Positions 33,246-45,440 of a stretch of 64,000 bases of DNA are shown here, one piece after another (position 1 is the stretch's first letter; each line of letters begins with the position of its first letter). Source of the stretch: Haliclona indistincta (taxonomy: Eukaryota > Porifera > Demospongiae > Haplosclerida > Chalinidae); NCBI GenBank assembly GCA_964017065.1, contig OZ024786.1, forward strand, positions 9,677,047 to 9,741,046. Direction: 5' to 3'. The notes beneath the pieces were generated by a model. The model was not told the origin of the DNA and did no database searches. It saw nothing but the letters and a program-made list of their open reading frames with translations. The position numbers were made by a program, and so were the translations under genes.

Positions 33246-34350
33246 CAGTCAGATCGCAACTGGAAAAATCACGCAATTTTATTTACACGATTACGTCATT
33301 TCCGGTGCACGTTTTTGGTGCTCGTGCAGTTCTCTATGGCGCTTATTAGTAGTCGGCGTGGTTCCTCAAAGGCTAGTTCTGTTTTCACAAAATTTGGTAC
33401 AAAGGTTCCAGATGAATGCCTTTAACAGCAGGTAAAACAATGTTTCTTCCCTGTGTAAAGCTTTACAAGTTATATTTGTTTCTTTGCCAGCTGTCCGATC
33501 ACGTGATAGCGAGTGACCTTTAGTGTTCGAGCTGTCACTTTGAGCAGGAACGTCTGCACATTTTGGAAGTTAGGTATGTATTAGCTACATCATTGTTTGT
33601 GCTGTATATAAAGTTTGGTTGGTTGTCAATTGTCAGAAAATTTTTTGTCACTTGTTAAAGTACATGTTTAGACTTTCAATAACCAGTACTATTGACAATG
33701 CATCTTGTGTAATAGTTTCATATGTTATAGATTCACTTTATCATTGTTTTACTCAGGTAGGATGGTTGCAACTTTATCAACCCATCATGAAGACAATCTG
33801 GAGGTCATCTTGAAACAACATGTTAGAGTTCAACAGCTGCTAGAACAATAATTATTGTGAAAACTGTGTGTCAGCCACGACTCGGTGTACAGGTTAGTGT
33901 GGTCTAGAGGTAGATGAGTTATTTTTTTGTCTGAGGGATTGTAATGGTACATAAAATGGTTATAACAATGATAGAGCAAAATAATGCCTCATGGTGAGAC
34001 TAAATCTTTAAGCTGTAAAAGAATGCTTACAATGACTAGTGAAAAGATTTTGTCATTAATTTTGGAACAAAAATGTACATCAGATTCTGTGATTTAGAGC
34101 TTTGTTGTTGTGAACAAAAAAACAATTTGTAGATAAATAGCATTACAAATTTGAGATGAGGAGCAGATTGTGGAAGCATACATGTATTAATGATGTTATA
34201 ATATAAAACATACTGGATGAATTAGGGCAATCTCGATTGTTTGGTTGTAAATGAATGTTGTCATAATTAGTTGGAATGAAATGAAGTAGGAAGTGAAAGT
34301 CTTGGAAGTGTCTTGACTCACATTACATTATCAGAAAAGTTTATAGCAAA
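33246..34350. other. Non-genic, possible first exon
   Basis: An ATG at 33,335 opens 29 codons in a GC-richer 150-bp stretch, and AGCAGGTAAAAC looks like a donor. No continuing exon is convincing. The rest to 34,350 is AT-rich without features. Confidence 0.3.
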
Positions 34351-34865
34351 AAATCAAAAATTAGATATTGTCATGGTCACTGTCGGAATCACTCTCAGTA
34401 ATTTCTTCACCAAATATCCAGTCAACAATGTCACTTACTTCACTGTGTATATATGCATCACCGTCCATTTCTTCATCAACTATAACATCTCTGATGTCAT
34501 TGACTGGGTTCTGGTGTTGTGTAGTGTTAGAGCAGTTGGTACAGTCACATCCCACTGAGCACTCTTTTCCTTGTTTTCTGCACTTGCACCTTCTGGTTGT
34601 GCATCCAGTGGCACACTTGCACCCTTCCAACAATGTACTGACTCTATTGTTTACAGCCTTGATGTTTTCTCTACTGTCCCATTCAACACTCAGTAAATTG
34701 TCATTGAGTTGCCAGCCCCAACAAGTCAGCGGAGCTAGCTTTATTGTGCATGTGTCAGCCTGCTTCCACATCTCTATCACCCAACAGGCTCTCTTCCAGT
34801 GCAGTAATAGTGCTTGTATTATATTGCGTGGGCGACATCAAAGACGCCGCCCGTGCTACAACTAG

Positions 34866-35305
34866 GTTGTAACACCGGAAGCATTTGTTGCCTGGTCAAC
34901 AACTAGCAATAATCGAAAGACCCCGTGGAAGTAATTTTAGCGCGAACCAATGTTCAAAAAGCGATCGAGCGATCTAACAGCGCCCAGTATGGACCTAAAG
35001 GAGCTCAGTATTATATACTATTCTAGCTGGCACGTTTATAGGCGAACTACTGGGCGCCGTTAGGTCCATACTGGGCGCTGTTAGGTCCATACTGGGCGCT
35101 GTTAGTCCATACTGGGCGCTGTTAGGTCCATACTGGGCGCTGTTAGTCCATACTGGGCGCTGTTAGGTCCATACTGGGCGCTGTTAGGCGAAGGTTTTAG
35201 GGTCTTGGGATGTATTGAATTTATTGACCTCGCCCTCGGGCGCTATGCGCCCTTGGGCTCGGTCAATAAATTCAATACATCCCTCCTACCCGTGTTATAA
35301 CTATT
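34866..35305. mobile_element. Insertion with 20-21 bp tandem repeats and terminal palindrome
   Basis: Interrupts the CXC gene between its EVIPSNEVI and LHWKRACW blocks. Contains about seven tandem units TGTTAGGTCCATACTGGGCG (35,056-35,190) with an inverted copy at 34,979-34,998, and a palindrome at 35,207-35,283 whose loop is GCCCTCGGGCGCTATGCGCC. TATAA-like sequence occurs on both sides. Ends are estimated. Confidence 0.6.
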
Positions 35306-36033
35306 ACTTCATTGGATGGTATTACCTCGTTCTCGAATTGGACTCGATACCACACGCTCTGCCTGATATCATCAAGCCACGCTTTGTGTTGCTCAAGAAC
35401 CGATTTATGAATCGAAAATGCATTAAAGTGACTGACTGGTGATGGCGTGTTGAATGCTGTATTGTGCTTCTTGAATTAGATTGTCCCTATTAATCGAAGA
35501 AAAGCAAGATAGCCTTTTTTGTAGCTGTCTTCGTTTGTATCAGCTAGAGTTCCTAGATCTCTGTCTCATGTGATAAATTTAGCGTATTGGAAAAAGTATC
35601 GTAAGAATGTGGCTTTGCCCATGCTACTGAAGAATGACACATAGTCACACCCCGACACAACATAAAGTGCTTGCATCACTTGCGGTCTTATTTCTGACTC
35701 TATTTTAGATAAGTCAGGGTCATTGTCTAGGGCACTGAGCAATGCTGGCAAGTGTAGGAGTTTTAACTGCCTGCTATTGATTGCACTCACTTGTACAATA
35801 ATTTGTTTTGTTCTAACACAAGGTAGTGGCAGACCAATGTGGTAAACATCTGTATCTGGCGACAAAATCAGTATGTTTTGATGTGGGCATTTTGTTGCGT
35901 GTAGCCATAGTCTTGTATCTGTTTCCTCAGCTTGACAGTTGTAGACAGGTTCTGGCTGAGGCATGTCGTGTCCACACACAAACCAAGCTATGTCACCTGC
36001 CTGTCCATTCAAGTGCCCCAGTTGTTTGCGAAG

Positions 36034-36185
36034 ATCTTGCATAACGGAAGCGAAAGCGGAAGTGCGACACTGGCTAATCAAATTCACTTTTCGTCACGTG
36101 TACAGCTTCAGTTAGTCACGCCTGCGCCTACGTGCGTTTGATTGGCTAACGTCATACTTCCGCTTTCGCTTCCGTTATGCAAGAT
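36034..36185. mobile_element. 152-bp hairpin MITE inside the CXC gene
   Basis: Perfect 30-bp inverted repeats at 36,034-36,063 and 36,156-36,185, beginning ATCTTGCATAACGGAAGC. It separates FEQLRRDAVRKT from QDLRKQLGHLNG in the coding sequence. I could not resolve a target duplication. Confidence 0.85.
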
Positions 36186-37984
36186 GTTTTTCTGACTGCA
36201 TCTCTTCTCAGCTGCTCAAAGTGCTTGGGTGTGTTACCAAGTCTACCGGGATTGTCAAAAATTATACGCACTTCCATAGCTCCTCTTTTGAACTGTGATG
36301 TTATGTGTCTTGCCATGAGAAATTTTGCATAATCTGACAAAGTTTTGTGTGTTCCTAGTGGCTTGGTATTTATCAGGAACATGCCCTCAAGCAACACACA
36401 TTTTGGTTGCCAACCATGAGGAATATCACTGGTAAAGAGTGATGGGGTTGTGTCCTTGTATCTAGTTTCCAAGCTTTTGGTTGTGTAGCTCTTTTGCCCT
36501 TTGTTCTGTTGTCCTTCATGGTCACATAGCGCTAGTGGTAATTGGATTAGCTGTTCTCCAGGGCTATCGATTGGTAGTCCTGTTTTGTTAGAGTGCCTCA
36601 TTTTCCTCTTGATCGCAGCCAGCACCAGGTGCTTATCTCTCTCTAGTTGTGTTATTTTTGTTGACTTTGCATGTTTACCTGTAAATGTCTCTAGCCGACG
36701 TTTTCGGTTTGGTGCTTGTGTGCTAGGCGTCTTCAGTATGCAATTTTTAATTCGGTCATTGAATTCAGCCTGCCCAATTTATCTGAAGTGAAGAAGATCG
36801 TGTTCTTGTTTTGCTTTGGCAACCTTCATGCTGAATGGATTTATGAGTCCTCTATTTTTGTCTGCTATTTCAAGCAGAGACTTGTTCTTTACTGTTTTCA
36901 TTATGGTGATGATATTGCTTTCTAACTTACTCTCTGATAAAAATGGCGACTCTGGGCTGTTGTTCTTTGTGGTCCTCTCCGGAAATAGTTCGTTCTTAGC
37001 GTTTTCCAGAGTCTTTGCTCTGTATGGGAGGTATTTGGCTAATCGGTTGATCTGGTCAGGTGTTGGCCTTGTGAGAGCTGTCTTGCACTCTCTGTTGATT
37101 AGCATCTCGTGTGCCTCATCAATCCCAACCGAATGCCAGCTGTTCCCCAAGACACTCACCACAAATGCACCGTGTCTAAAGGCAGCAAGTATAGGTGGAG
37201 GCATGCACAATACGTCAGCCAGATGTTGTGATATCAGTCTTTGGTAAGTAAGGTGATCAAAAGCTGTGAAAATAGCTGCCATCTTTTTTAGACAAGCCAT
37301 CTTCAGGTCCCAGTCACCACTCCTAATGGCCAGAAAAAACCCAACATACGCCAATCCGTCTTGTATTACAAACTGACTCCATAGGCGCCAAGTGTCATCT
37401 CTGCTGCTCATGTGTTGAAGAAATTGAACAAATTCTGTTGATGTTGTAGACCCTAGGAGTTCTGTAATTTCTGGCAACTTCAGATTGAATGAATGAGCAA
37501 AGGTGCCATCTTGATGTCTTTGGTATCTGCCACTGCATCCATGACTTCTAGGTACTGGACATTGGATTTTTCTGTATGGTTGGTTCTGATAACTGAAAAA
37601 AATTGCTGCATGCCTATAAAAGATGATGTTGGGTTTTTGGTGTTCTGTACGGAAGATCTCAGAAACAAGTCAGAAAATAGCTTAGAATGCACAATCTCTA
37701 TGGTGGTGTTCTGGCTACATCTAGAAAGAGATTTTGCTTGATGTTGTGGACTTATGATTCTCTGTTCTGTTCCAGTACGATTTCGCCTTCGGTGTTTGGC
37801 AACAGGTGTAGGACAAGATGGACTTCTTTCTGTTCTCTTATAAGAGTGACGAGTGTCAACTCTAGCCATTTGAGGGTGAGTGGCTGAGTCTGAGTTTAAA
37901 ATATTAGCAACATTTTCTGTGTCTGAAAGACAGTGAAAAAGTAAGTTGACAATCCTGGCAAAGTCAAAGTGAGAATGGGTAAGT

Positions 37985-38130
37985 AGAGTGGCAGTGCATG
38001 CCAGATCTAAGTGAGCAGCACGACTAGGTGAGTCCAAGTGAGTGAGTAGAGCAGCACGACTAGGTGAGTCCAAGTGATTGAGTAGAGCAGCACGACTAGG
38101 TGAGTCCAAGTGAGTGAGTAGAGCAGCACC
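37985..38130 (-). repeat. Short diverged 36-bp coding repeat block
   Basis: Three to four 36-bp units encoding SRAALLTHLDSP with drift. Related to the larger tract at 38,440-39,113; both encode the same Leu-rich 12-residue motif. Confidence 0.8.
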
Positions 38131-38439
38131 ACTGGCAAAGTCAGCAACACCACTGCCTGGTCCTAAGAGAGAATATGAGCCAGAAATTAGATTGATAACA
38201 CTGGCTGGGTCTAAGTGAGAGATGAGAGAGTAGATTAGCACTTGTGGCTGAGTCTAAATGAGATAGTAGAGGATCACGACTAGGTGAGTTCAAGTGAGAT
38301 GAGATAGTTGAGAGAGCAGCAACACTGGCTGGGTTCGAGAGAGCAGCAACACTGGCTGGATCTAAGTGAGATGAGAGAGCAGCAACACTGGCTTGGCAGA
38401 TTAGATCAGCACTTGCTTCTGAGTCTAAGTTTCTTCTGA

Positions 38440-39113
38440 GTCGAGAGAGTAGTGCAGCACTTGAGTCTGAGTTCAAACGAGAGAGTAGTGCAGCACTTGA
38501 ATTTGAGTTGAAATGAGAGAGTAGTGCAGCGCTTGAGTCTGAGTTCAAACTAGAGAGTAGAGCAGCACTTGAGTCTGAGTTCAAACGAGAGAGTAGTGCA
38601 GCACTTGAGTCTGAGTTCAAACTAGAGAGTAGAGCAGCACTTGAGTCTGAGTTCAAACTAGAGAGTAGTGCAGCACTTGAGTCTGAGTTCAAACTAGAGA
38701 GTAGAGCAGCACTTGAGTCTGAGTTCAAACGAGAGAGTAGTGCAGCACTTGAGTCTGAGTTCAAACGAGAGAGTAGTGCAGCACTTGAGTCTGAGTTCAA
38801 ACGAGAGAGTAGTGCAGCACTTGAGTCTGAGTTCAAACTAGAGAGTAGTGCAGCACTTGAGTCTGAGTTCAAACTAGAGAGTAGAGCAGCACTTGAGTCT
38901 GAGTTCAAACGAGAGAGTAGTGCAGCACTTGAGTCTGAGTTCAAACGAGAGAGTAGTGCAGCACTTGAGTCTGAGTTCAAACGAGAGAGTAGTGCAGCAC
39001 TTGAGTCTGAGTTCAAACTAGAGAGTAGTGCAGCACTTGAGTCTGAGTTCAAACTAGAGAGTAGAGCAGCATTTGAGTCTGAGTTCAAACGAGAGAGTAG
39101 TGCAGCACTTGAA
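38440..39113 (-). repeat. 36-bp coding tandem repeat, about 19 units
   Basis: Each unit encodes SSAALLSRLNSD with R, S or H at the variable position. From the N-terminal side the variants run R,S,S,R,R,R,S,S,R,R,R,S,S,S,R,S,H,R, showing a five-unit (180-bp) higher-order period. The reading frame is kept throughout. The 12-residue unit would suit an amphipathic helical repeat. Confidence 0.9.
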
Positions 39114-39419
39114 ACAGACTGTTTTGGAAGAGGTGTTTCTGGCAATATGATGCTCAGTGATGGTTGTGGTTGGACAGCTTGAACTGTTGTGCCATGCCAT
39201 GATGTCTTGCTTTTGCCAACAATTCGAGCATGCTTATGCACAAAGTCAATGTTGTCAGCAGATACAACTGTGAATGGCTCGCTGTCGATATTGCCACCTG
39301 TGGTTGTTAGCCAGTTTGAATTTTCAGCCTTGTTCTGCACAAATCGTGAGAGAGTATCTGCTGACGCACAAACTCCTAGCCTGATCACTGAATATTGCAG
39401 CCACCGTTAATATAGATGA

Positions 39420-40200
39420 CCTGTCATTATACATTTACAGAAGGAATTTTTTTGGTCCAAATTTTTTTCCACTCGGTGAAATTAACTTGTCCCCAGCTAA
39501 GTTATTATTATTAAGTCGATTGATGAGCTCTCGCTGCTATGCTCATGTGTACAAAGAAAGTTACAGCTTCACACTGTCACATCAAAATATCTACCTCTAC
39601 CCCAAACTGTTACCGATTTGTTTATCAAATCAATCATTATAATAATGTTACTTTTAAAAATGAAAACACAAAGGCAGGCTTTAGGCAACGCTAGAGTACC
39701 TCGACAGACAGATAAATAATCAACATGACAATCACCACGATTGATGCAAACTTACTACCTAAATTAATCTTTACAACATAATGCGTGATTCTAAGAAACA
39801 AGTGAACAATAGATAGGTATCTTTGTTTTTCAAAGTCATTGAGTAACAGTGCAACCTTTTCAGACGTTTTGGTTACTCAATGTTGTAAGTGAGTGAAGCG
39901 CTGGTGAGTGCTTTGATGGCTCTGAAACCAGTCAGTCGGAAAGGTATGGCAACTGCAATTGCAGTTTCCCTGCCAATTGTTCCAGCTGCACTGTCTCTTG
40001 CACCAATCTGTGCAACAAATTCACTCGCTGCCCCACTAAGTACTCCAAGTACAATTCCAGTTACTGCTCAATTTACTCTTCCAAGGGACTTAACAAAAAC
40101 AATAAGAAATTGGGGTTTGATAACAATACATTGCATATGTATGCACATCTTATTAGTGGTATATGTTGAGGAGTTGATCTTGAATTCATGGTGACAGTTG
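39420..40200. other. Non-genic or short Ala-rich ORF
   Basis: Plus-strand frame 39,889-40,194 is Ala/Ser/Pro-rich with no domain. An AAAGGTATGG donor-like site is inside it. Nothing else supported. Confidence 0.3.
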
Positions 40201-40203
40201 GTA

Positions 40204-42200
40204 CACCTAGCTTAAATGACAGTAGTTAATCCTACACTATCTTAATCTCACTAGGTGATTAAGAGAGTATGGAAGTTCACATCAATTTATCTTACACTGG
40301 TCATACCTTAACGCGTCACATAACGTCATCATATCAATTCTTAGTCTTTTTAATTTTTCCTAGAGGAAGGTAAGCAATATCCACCACACTTTGCACTGTG
40401 TGAAGTAATATGTTATATTGACTTAGATAGTTCCGTTCTTTATGCGACTGCCGGTGATAGTAGGAGTATGCTCAAACGTCTCGACAGAATTCAATCTTTT
40501 TGATATTGATAATTTTCACTGTGGTAATTTGTTGTACACTCACCTGAGACGTCAGACGTTTGCTGGGTTGAGGTTCGCTCGGAAAATAATGGGTTTGTTG
40601 CTCAGAAAGCCCGGAATTATCGTTAGCTTGCTTCATTGAAGTAGACATTGTAACGAGCGACTGGAATATGCAGAGCTTTGCACCTTGTGTTAATACTTCG
40701 CGCAGTTTATGGGGACGAACAGCTTGTGCATGGTTGTGGTAACCACAACTATGTATACTCTGTCTGACATAATGTCTAGTCTATTTGTAAAATAAGAATA
40801 CATGGGCCATTGGCATCATTATTTTGTAATTTTGTCATGGTTGCATAAAAACTGAGTTACTCTTGTTTTCATCATTCTTCTGTCGTCTTCTCTACTCCCT
40901 CTGTGTCATAATTCACATAGAGTATTGTGACCCATACCCTGGTGAACTTTGATTTGCGTTATTGTTAAATCTCTGAGCACTGTAACAGACGGCACAGTTA
41001 TTATGATGCGACATTTCCTAAGAACTATAACAGCGTTTGCTCCGCCCACAGGCGTAGTTAGTTTATCACTCACAGGTATATGTGTGATAACGATGATGAT
41101 AATACTACTTGGGAATAAAATTAATAATATATCGAGAATAATAAAATTAAGAATGGTCATGGATGAATGCTAGTTTGCTAGTTTTCCAGACCGGAGAGGT
41201 ATGGACGGATAATGTTCATAAAATTGTCCCTACCTCCACGGACTACACAACTGTTTTCACCCAGATCATCCTCCCGGCAGAGAGGACATCTATTCTGGGT
41301 TGGGACTGCAGTATCAACACAGGCTCTGCACGCAAGGATTGACCACAGCTCATTGAATAAATTACTGCGGAGTAGTTGATTGCTCTCAGTATACATTGTA
41401 CTTATATAAATATAATTTATATAAGCAAGCAATCTGATCCATCGTGTTTTCCAGTCAAGCATAGAGTTGGCTGGCCGGTGCATTGTTGACAGTACCAAAC
41501 GCTCTCTTTTCTTCGTGCTGGTACACGGTGTCTATGGCAGTACACGCATTGCTTGCTGCTTGAGTGTATTGGTAAGTGTAGTGGAGAGTTCTTAGTTCAA
41601 TGAGCACGTTTGTGCTCCCGTTAAATTTTGAAGAAGCCACACCCACTTCCGGTCAATTTCAACCTATTTTGCGTAATGTTTTTCCATGAATGAACGGATA
41701 TTGTGTGAACTACATGAACCACCAGCTGTAAGGAATAGGGATAGAGTTCAGTCTAATTGTCAGAGAGAATAGTATGCTACTCATTGTTGTCAACTGTGAT
41801 AATAATTATACTACTCTTTGTCTGGTAACATAATGAAAGCTTCATTCTCCTAGGACGATGCTGAGAAAATGAGCGGAGGAGTAGTTTTGTGTGCTCAGAT
41901 TGTTCTCCGTGAGTAAATAAGCATAATAGTAGTACCATGATAACCTAACAAGGGAGCAAGATTCTTGGTGTATATGGTAAGTACATTGGGAGAGGCCAAA
42001 TTGGTGGTAAAATCATTAATTATTCTGGTGACTACAGTTATTGTTCGGTCTTAACTCTGCGCACGAATTAATTGCACCTGAATTAATTATTCATGTTCTT
42101 TGGACCTTCTCTGTTTTGTCAGTCGGTCCTGAAATACAGCTGTGATAGCAGTTCTCTCGAGAATGTCAGTGACCCTCAGCATGAGATGGAGAATGTCGAT
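40204..42200. repeat. Mosaic repeat A, copy 2
   Basis: Pairs with 604-2,290. Differs by about 150 bp inside the first block (40,227-40,374), about 400 bp of unrelated sequence at 40,511-40,940, and lack of the 205-bp piece present in copy 1. Confidence 0.8.
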
Positions 42201-42214
42201 GACATTCTCAGGTT

Positions 42215-43655
42215 TGAATGAAGGTGTTTTAAACCAAGGCACTCATGTATTTGTCTTACAGTATTATCTTATAGAGTTCAGAGGTTGATACTAGAGTGTG
42301 CTAGCCATGTCCCACATATAATGAAGAGTATTAGATGTCAATAATGGTATTTTAAAACTAGTGTCTGAATTTCATGAATAATCACCAATTACCTCATTCA
42401 TTCCAAAAATCATCAGCAAGCGTGAAGATGAGTAGAATAATCAGAATCACAACAAGCAGAGTAGGTTGGAGGTAGTGTTTCTACTTCAACAGTCTCAGAT
42501 TTGGCCCTCTTTTTTAAATACTTATGATTGTGGAAGTTCTGGGAACGCATTTTGCCCTCTTTTTCCTGCCCTGCGCCATTAACGCCGCCCTCAAATTCTT
42601 GGGGTGTTCTCCAGATGATAAAATTGATCTCTTTAAACACTGATTACAGCTCGTACTTCTCGCTGCCTCGTACAGCAGCGTTACCTAATGAAGAGTCTCA
42701 CAAGATGACAATGCTACAAGCGTGAAGATGAGTAGAATAATCAGAATCACAACAAGCAGAGTAGGTTGGAGGTAGTGTTTCTACTTCAACAGTCTCAGAT
42801 TTGGCCCTCTTTTTTAAATACTTATGATTGTGGAAGTTCTGGGAACGCATTTTGCCCTCTTTTTCCTGCCCTGCGCCATTAACGCCGCCCTCAAATTCTT
42901 GGGGTGTTCTCCAGATGATAAAATTCATCACTAACTCCAAAGCTCTCCAAGTGATACAGTGATTCTAATACACTATCAATATGGAGCTAGCGGAGTAGAA
43001 TTTAAAGTGGTGGTAGTTTATGGTGTTACCGATGTAGAAGTGGATGATAGAGTTAACAAAGATCTGGAAATGTATTGAGTAGATGAAGAGTTGATGGTAG
43101 ACTGATTCAGAGACAAATCTTCACCTGTTGCTCTTGATCACAGGCTGCCTCTGCCTCTAACCCAATAGTGTCTACGAACCACAGGACTCTCTGTACAGAT
43201 GACTCGAGCTAGTCAGTGTTGAAGGCAAAACACGGTGTTAGTAGCAGCCTGAGCTAATGCTAGTAGTAAAACTGTAAAAATTTGTCTATCTAGTGACACC
43301 ATCTATGGTCTAATTATAAAATAGTTTTTAAATATTGCACATCTTACGTGAATTGCGACTGACTTAATTTTCATGCTTTTCTTGATCATTAGTAAGTTGT
43401 TCACCTCCTTTAATGAATGACGACAAGTTTAGATCCACACCAACTGTATTTAGTGGGTTGCATGCTCCTTATTAACCATTATCCTTCCATTGTAACCTCT
43501 ACTGGTACTGGCTTGTTATGATAATCCGCCAGCATTCTTTGCTGGAAAGATTCAAAGCCAACTAATTGATGTTTTGATGTTTGGTCAACGAAATCACCAT
43601 CAAAGAGTGGATGTTGGGAATACTTTACTTTTTTCACTGGAGATATGTGATGACA
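42215..43655. repeat. Repeat C, copy 2, with internal tandem duplication
   Basis: Pairs with 15,555-17,170. About 210 bp (42,419-42,626) is repeated at 42,719-42,926 with a 300-bp period, almost without difference, so the duplication is recent. The 42,628-42,690 piece is the start of the OB-like terminal exon (GNAAVRGSEKYEL then a stop). The minus-strand frame 43,736-43,479 keeps the OB-like first segment open. Confidence 0.8.
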
Positions 43656-43802
43656 GTGCCGTATGTGCCGTATGATTGTGACAGTGACAGTGCCGTATGA
43701 TTGTGACAGACAGAAGCCCAGGTACCAGAAAGGCAAGCCTCAATTCCCATACTATCACTAGTGACTAGTAGTGACTAGTTGTGATTTGAAATTTCAATTG
43801 AC

Positions 43803-44170
43803 TATAAATAATAGTTAGAGAGCGCATCCGAGGATCTACGCGATTTAGAAGCCCGAGAGCCGTTGCTATATAGCGTCCGAGCGTAGCGAGGGCGCTATGG
43901 TAACGGCGCGAGGGCTTCTACATCGCGTAGATCCGATTGGATGGGCTGTCTAACTGATTTAGACCATAGCAACAGCAAACAGAAACGACGCGAACGACGA
44001 GCAAGGACACGCGAGCGCTGTTAAAATTATTCAGTAGAACTCCGCGCACAGAACCGTAATCTGCGCCGTGTGGTGGGATTCCACTATAGAGTCGCGGTAG
44101 TGGCGGGATTCCACTACGAGAAATAGAGACCCGCAGCTACGCAATCTGGTTGGTCAGTGACGCTTAGCTG
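43803..44170. mobile_element. Hairpin element inserted in pogo-like copy P4
   Basis: Interrupts the sequence that in P1 and P2 reads CAATTGACAATAATTATG. Includes a palindrome 43,812-43,955 (arms start AGTTAGAGAGCGCATCC; loop GCGTCCGAGCGTAGCGAGGG) and a short GTGGTGGGATTCCACTA / GTGGCGGGATTCCACTA direct repeat at about 44,070-44,118. No coding frame. Confidence 0.75.
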
Positions 44171-44639
44171 TGGTCTAATTATGATTATTAGCGTTATGAA
44201 TAGGCATCAAACATAATTCTTTTAAATTTTTGTCATGGATATGTGCTATATAATTAATTCTTTATTTCTCCTTTTGTGGAATTATAAATTTTTTTATTAA
44301 ATTTTTGTGGTTTTCTAAACTACTAGAGTAGTTTTGTGCAGAGCTTAGCAAATCTGGCATAAACGCCACTTGCCCTCATCACTCGTCCTTATAAAATTAT
44401 AGCTATAGCATAGAGAAATATGTTTAGTGCGAACTTTCTCAATCTCGTTATAGAGCCATTGCAGTGTAGTCGAGTGTATTTTTTTGCTTGACACCAGCAA
44501 CGTTCTATGGGATTGTACTCACAGTAAAACTTCAGCAAATAGACACATAAGTGACCTCGACTCTTTACTGATTCTTCTAATAATTATAGTTGTTTGATCT
44601 TTGAAATCCTATGGTGTAGATTGTTAATACTATTTCCTT

Positions 44640-45440
44640 ACTTCATGTTCACTTAATATTTCTCTCAGTCCCTCTGAAACTAAGTCATTGACATTCACCC
44701 CTCTCTCCTTCAGCACTGTCCTCATTCCCTTCTAGAGTCCATCTTGTCTCACCATCCTCTCCACCTGACCACCCCGTTTATGTGTCCTTCATAAAATTTA
44801 ATGGCTGCTTACCTCCATCCTTAACGTTCATCTTTTGAACATTTAATGCATCCTCTGGCAGTTTCATGTGAGACGGGGCTTTGTCAAAGATAAACATCCC
44901 TTGTGTGACAGGATTTTTTCAAAGAGTGTTATCGCTCTGTCAACCTGATCGATAAGCATGTTATTGTCAAAGTATCCTTCTACCGATACCCGGTTTTGTC
45001 CATGTTTTGCTATGATGATAGGTGGTCATGGGTTCGAAGGCATCCCACTCTCATCCATGTTATAAATTCGAAATGGATGGTTAAGTAGGTTGGGATATCT
45101 TCTAGAAGAGTATCTATCGTTTCCTGATTTACTGCATTCATCCGAACATATGCTGTAGGATCTCCATGCCTTTGTGACAAATTTGGCTGTCTCTCCAAAA
45201 ACATTCGCCACCAGCCATCTGATGTACAACTTGCCCTTATAACACTTTTCTCCAGCTACATTTTCAACTATCGATTTTACTTGTTTACGCGTTTTGCCTT
45301 AGCCAGCTTGAGAAGCTTCCATTAGGTTTATGCAAAGTTGTGGTTAAATAAGGCTTTGGACCAGGATTGGTTCCGTGAATGACTCTACCACTTAAGCGAT
45401 CTTTAAGAGTAGTTGGAGGTAATAATCGATCTATGAATCA
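44640..45440 (-). pseudogene. Pogo-like transposase relic P4
   Basis: Same order as P1: LPPTTLKDRLSGRVIHGTNP (about 45,430-45,360), a disrupted GYGKTRKQ region, FLERQPNLSQRHGDPTAYVR, NMDESGMP-like block near 45,050, LIDQVDRAI, the FIFDK block and KDGGKQPLNFMKD. Several frameshifts. A CATAG acceptor-like site precedes the HTH piece. Confidence 0.65.

Larger units (their letters stand above)
34361..39410 (-). pseudogene. Large broken gene: PIN/FEN-like motif region plus C-terminal CXC (tesmin-like) domain
   Basis: Minus-strand blocks in one order: VIRLGVCASADTLSRFVQNK and ADNIDFVHKHARI, SWHGTTVQAVQPQP (39,388-39,120); the 36-bp repeat tract; LPEITELLG, DTWRLWSQFVIQDGLAYVGF, WDLKMACLKKMAAIFTAFDH, FRHGAFVVSVLGNSWHSVGI, DEAHEMLINRECKTALTRPT (37,477-36,782); IIFDNPGRLGNTPKHFEQLR (to 36,190); EETDTRLWLHATKCPHQN, ILILSPDTDVYHIGLPL (36,087-35,566), where SPDTD resembles the metal-binding Asp cluster of PIN/FEN nucleases; GYLAFLRLIGTI, VLEQHKAWLDDIRQSVWYRV (to 35,305); and LHWKRACWVIEMWKQAD with CKCATGCTTRRCKCRKQGKE, CSVGCDCTNCSN, a CXC zinc-binding domain. 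I recall this block order as a multicopy uncharacterised family in cnidarians and sponges. Breaks: frameshifts near 38,225 and 37,480, an in-frame TAA at 36,779-36,781, stops near 35,566 and 35,480, a MITE and a larger insertion. No start codon is seen. Confidence 0.65.

Noticed and set aside
33335..33580. Possible THAP-like zinc finger (CSSCHFEQE near 33,520) after a short ATG exon
   Set aside because: Only one short motif fits, with a stop just before it and no AVPTA-type block or second zinc pair in frame.
39889..40194. Ala/Ser/Pro-rich plus-strand protein
   Set aside because: No convincing start context, homologue or splice partner; an opposite-strand frame is equally plausible, so it is left as unassigned.
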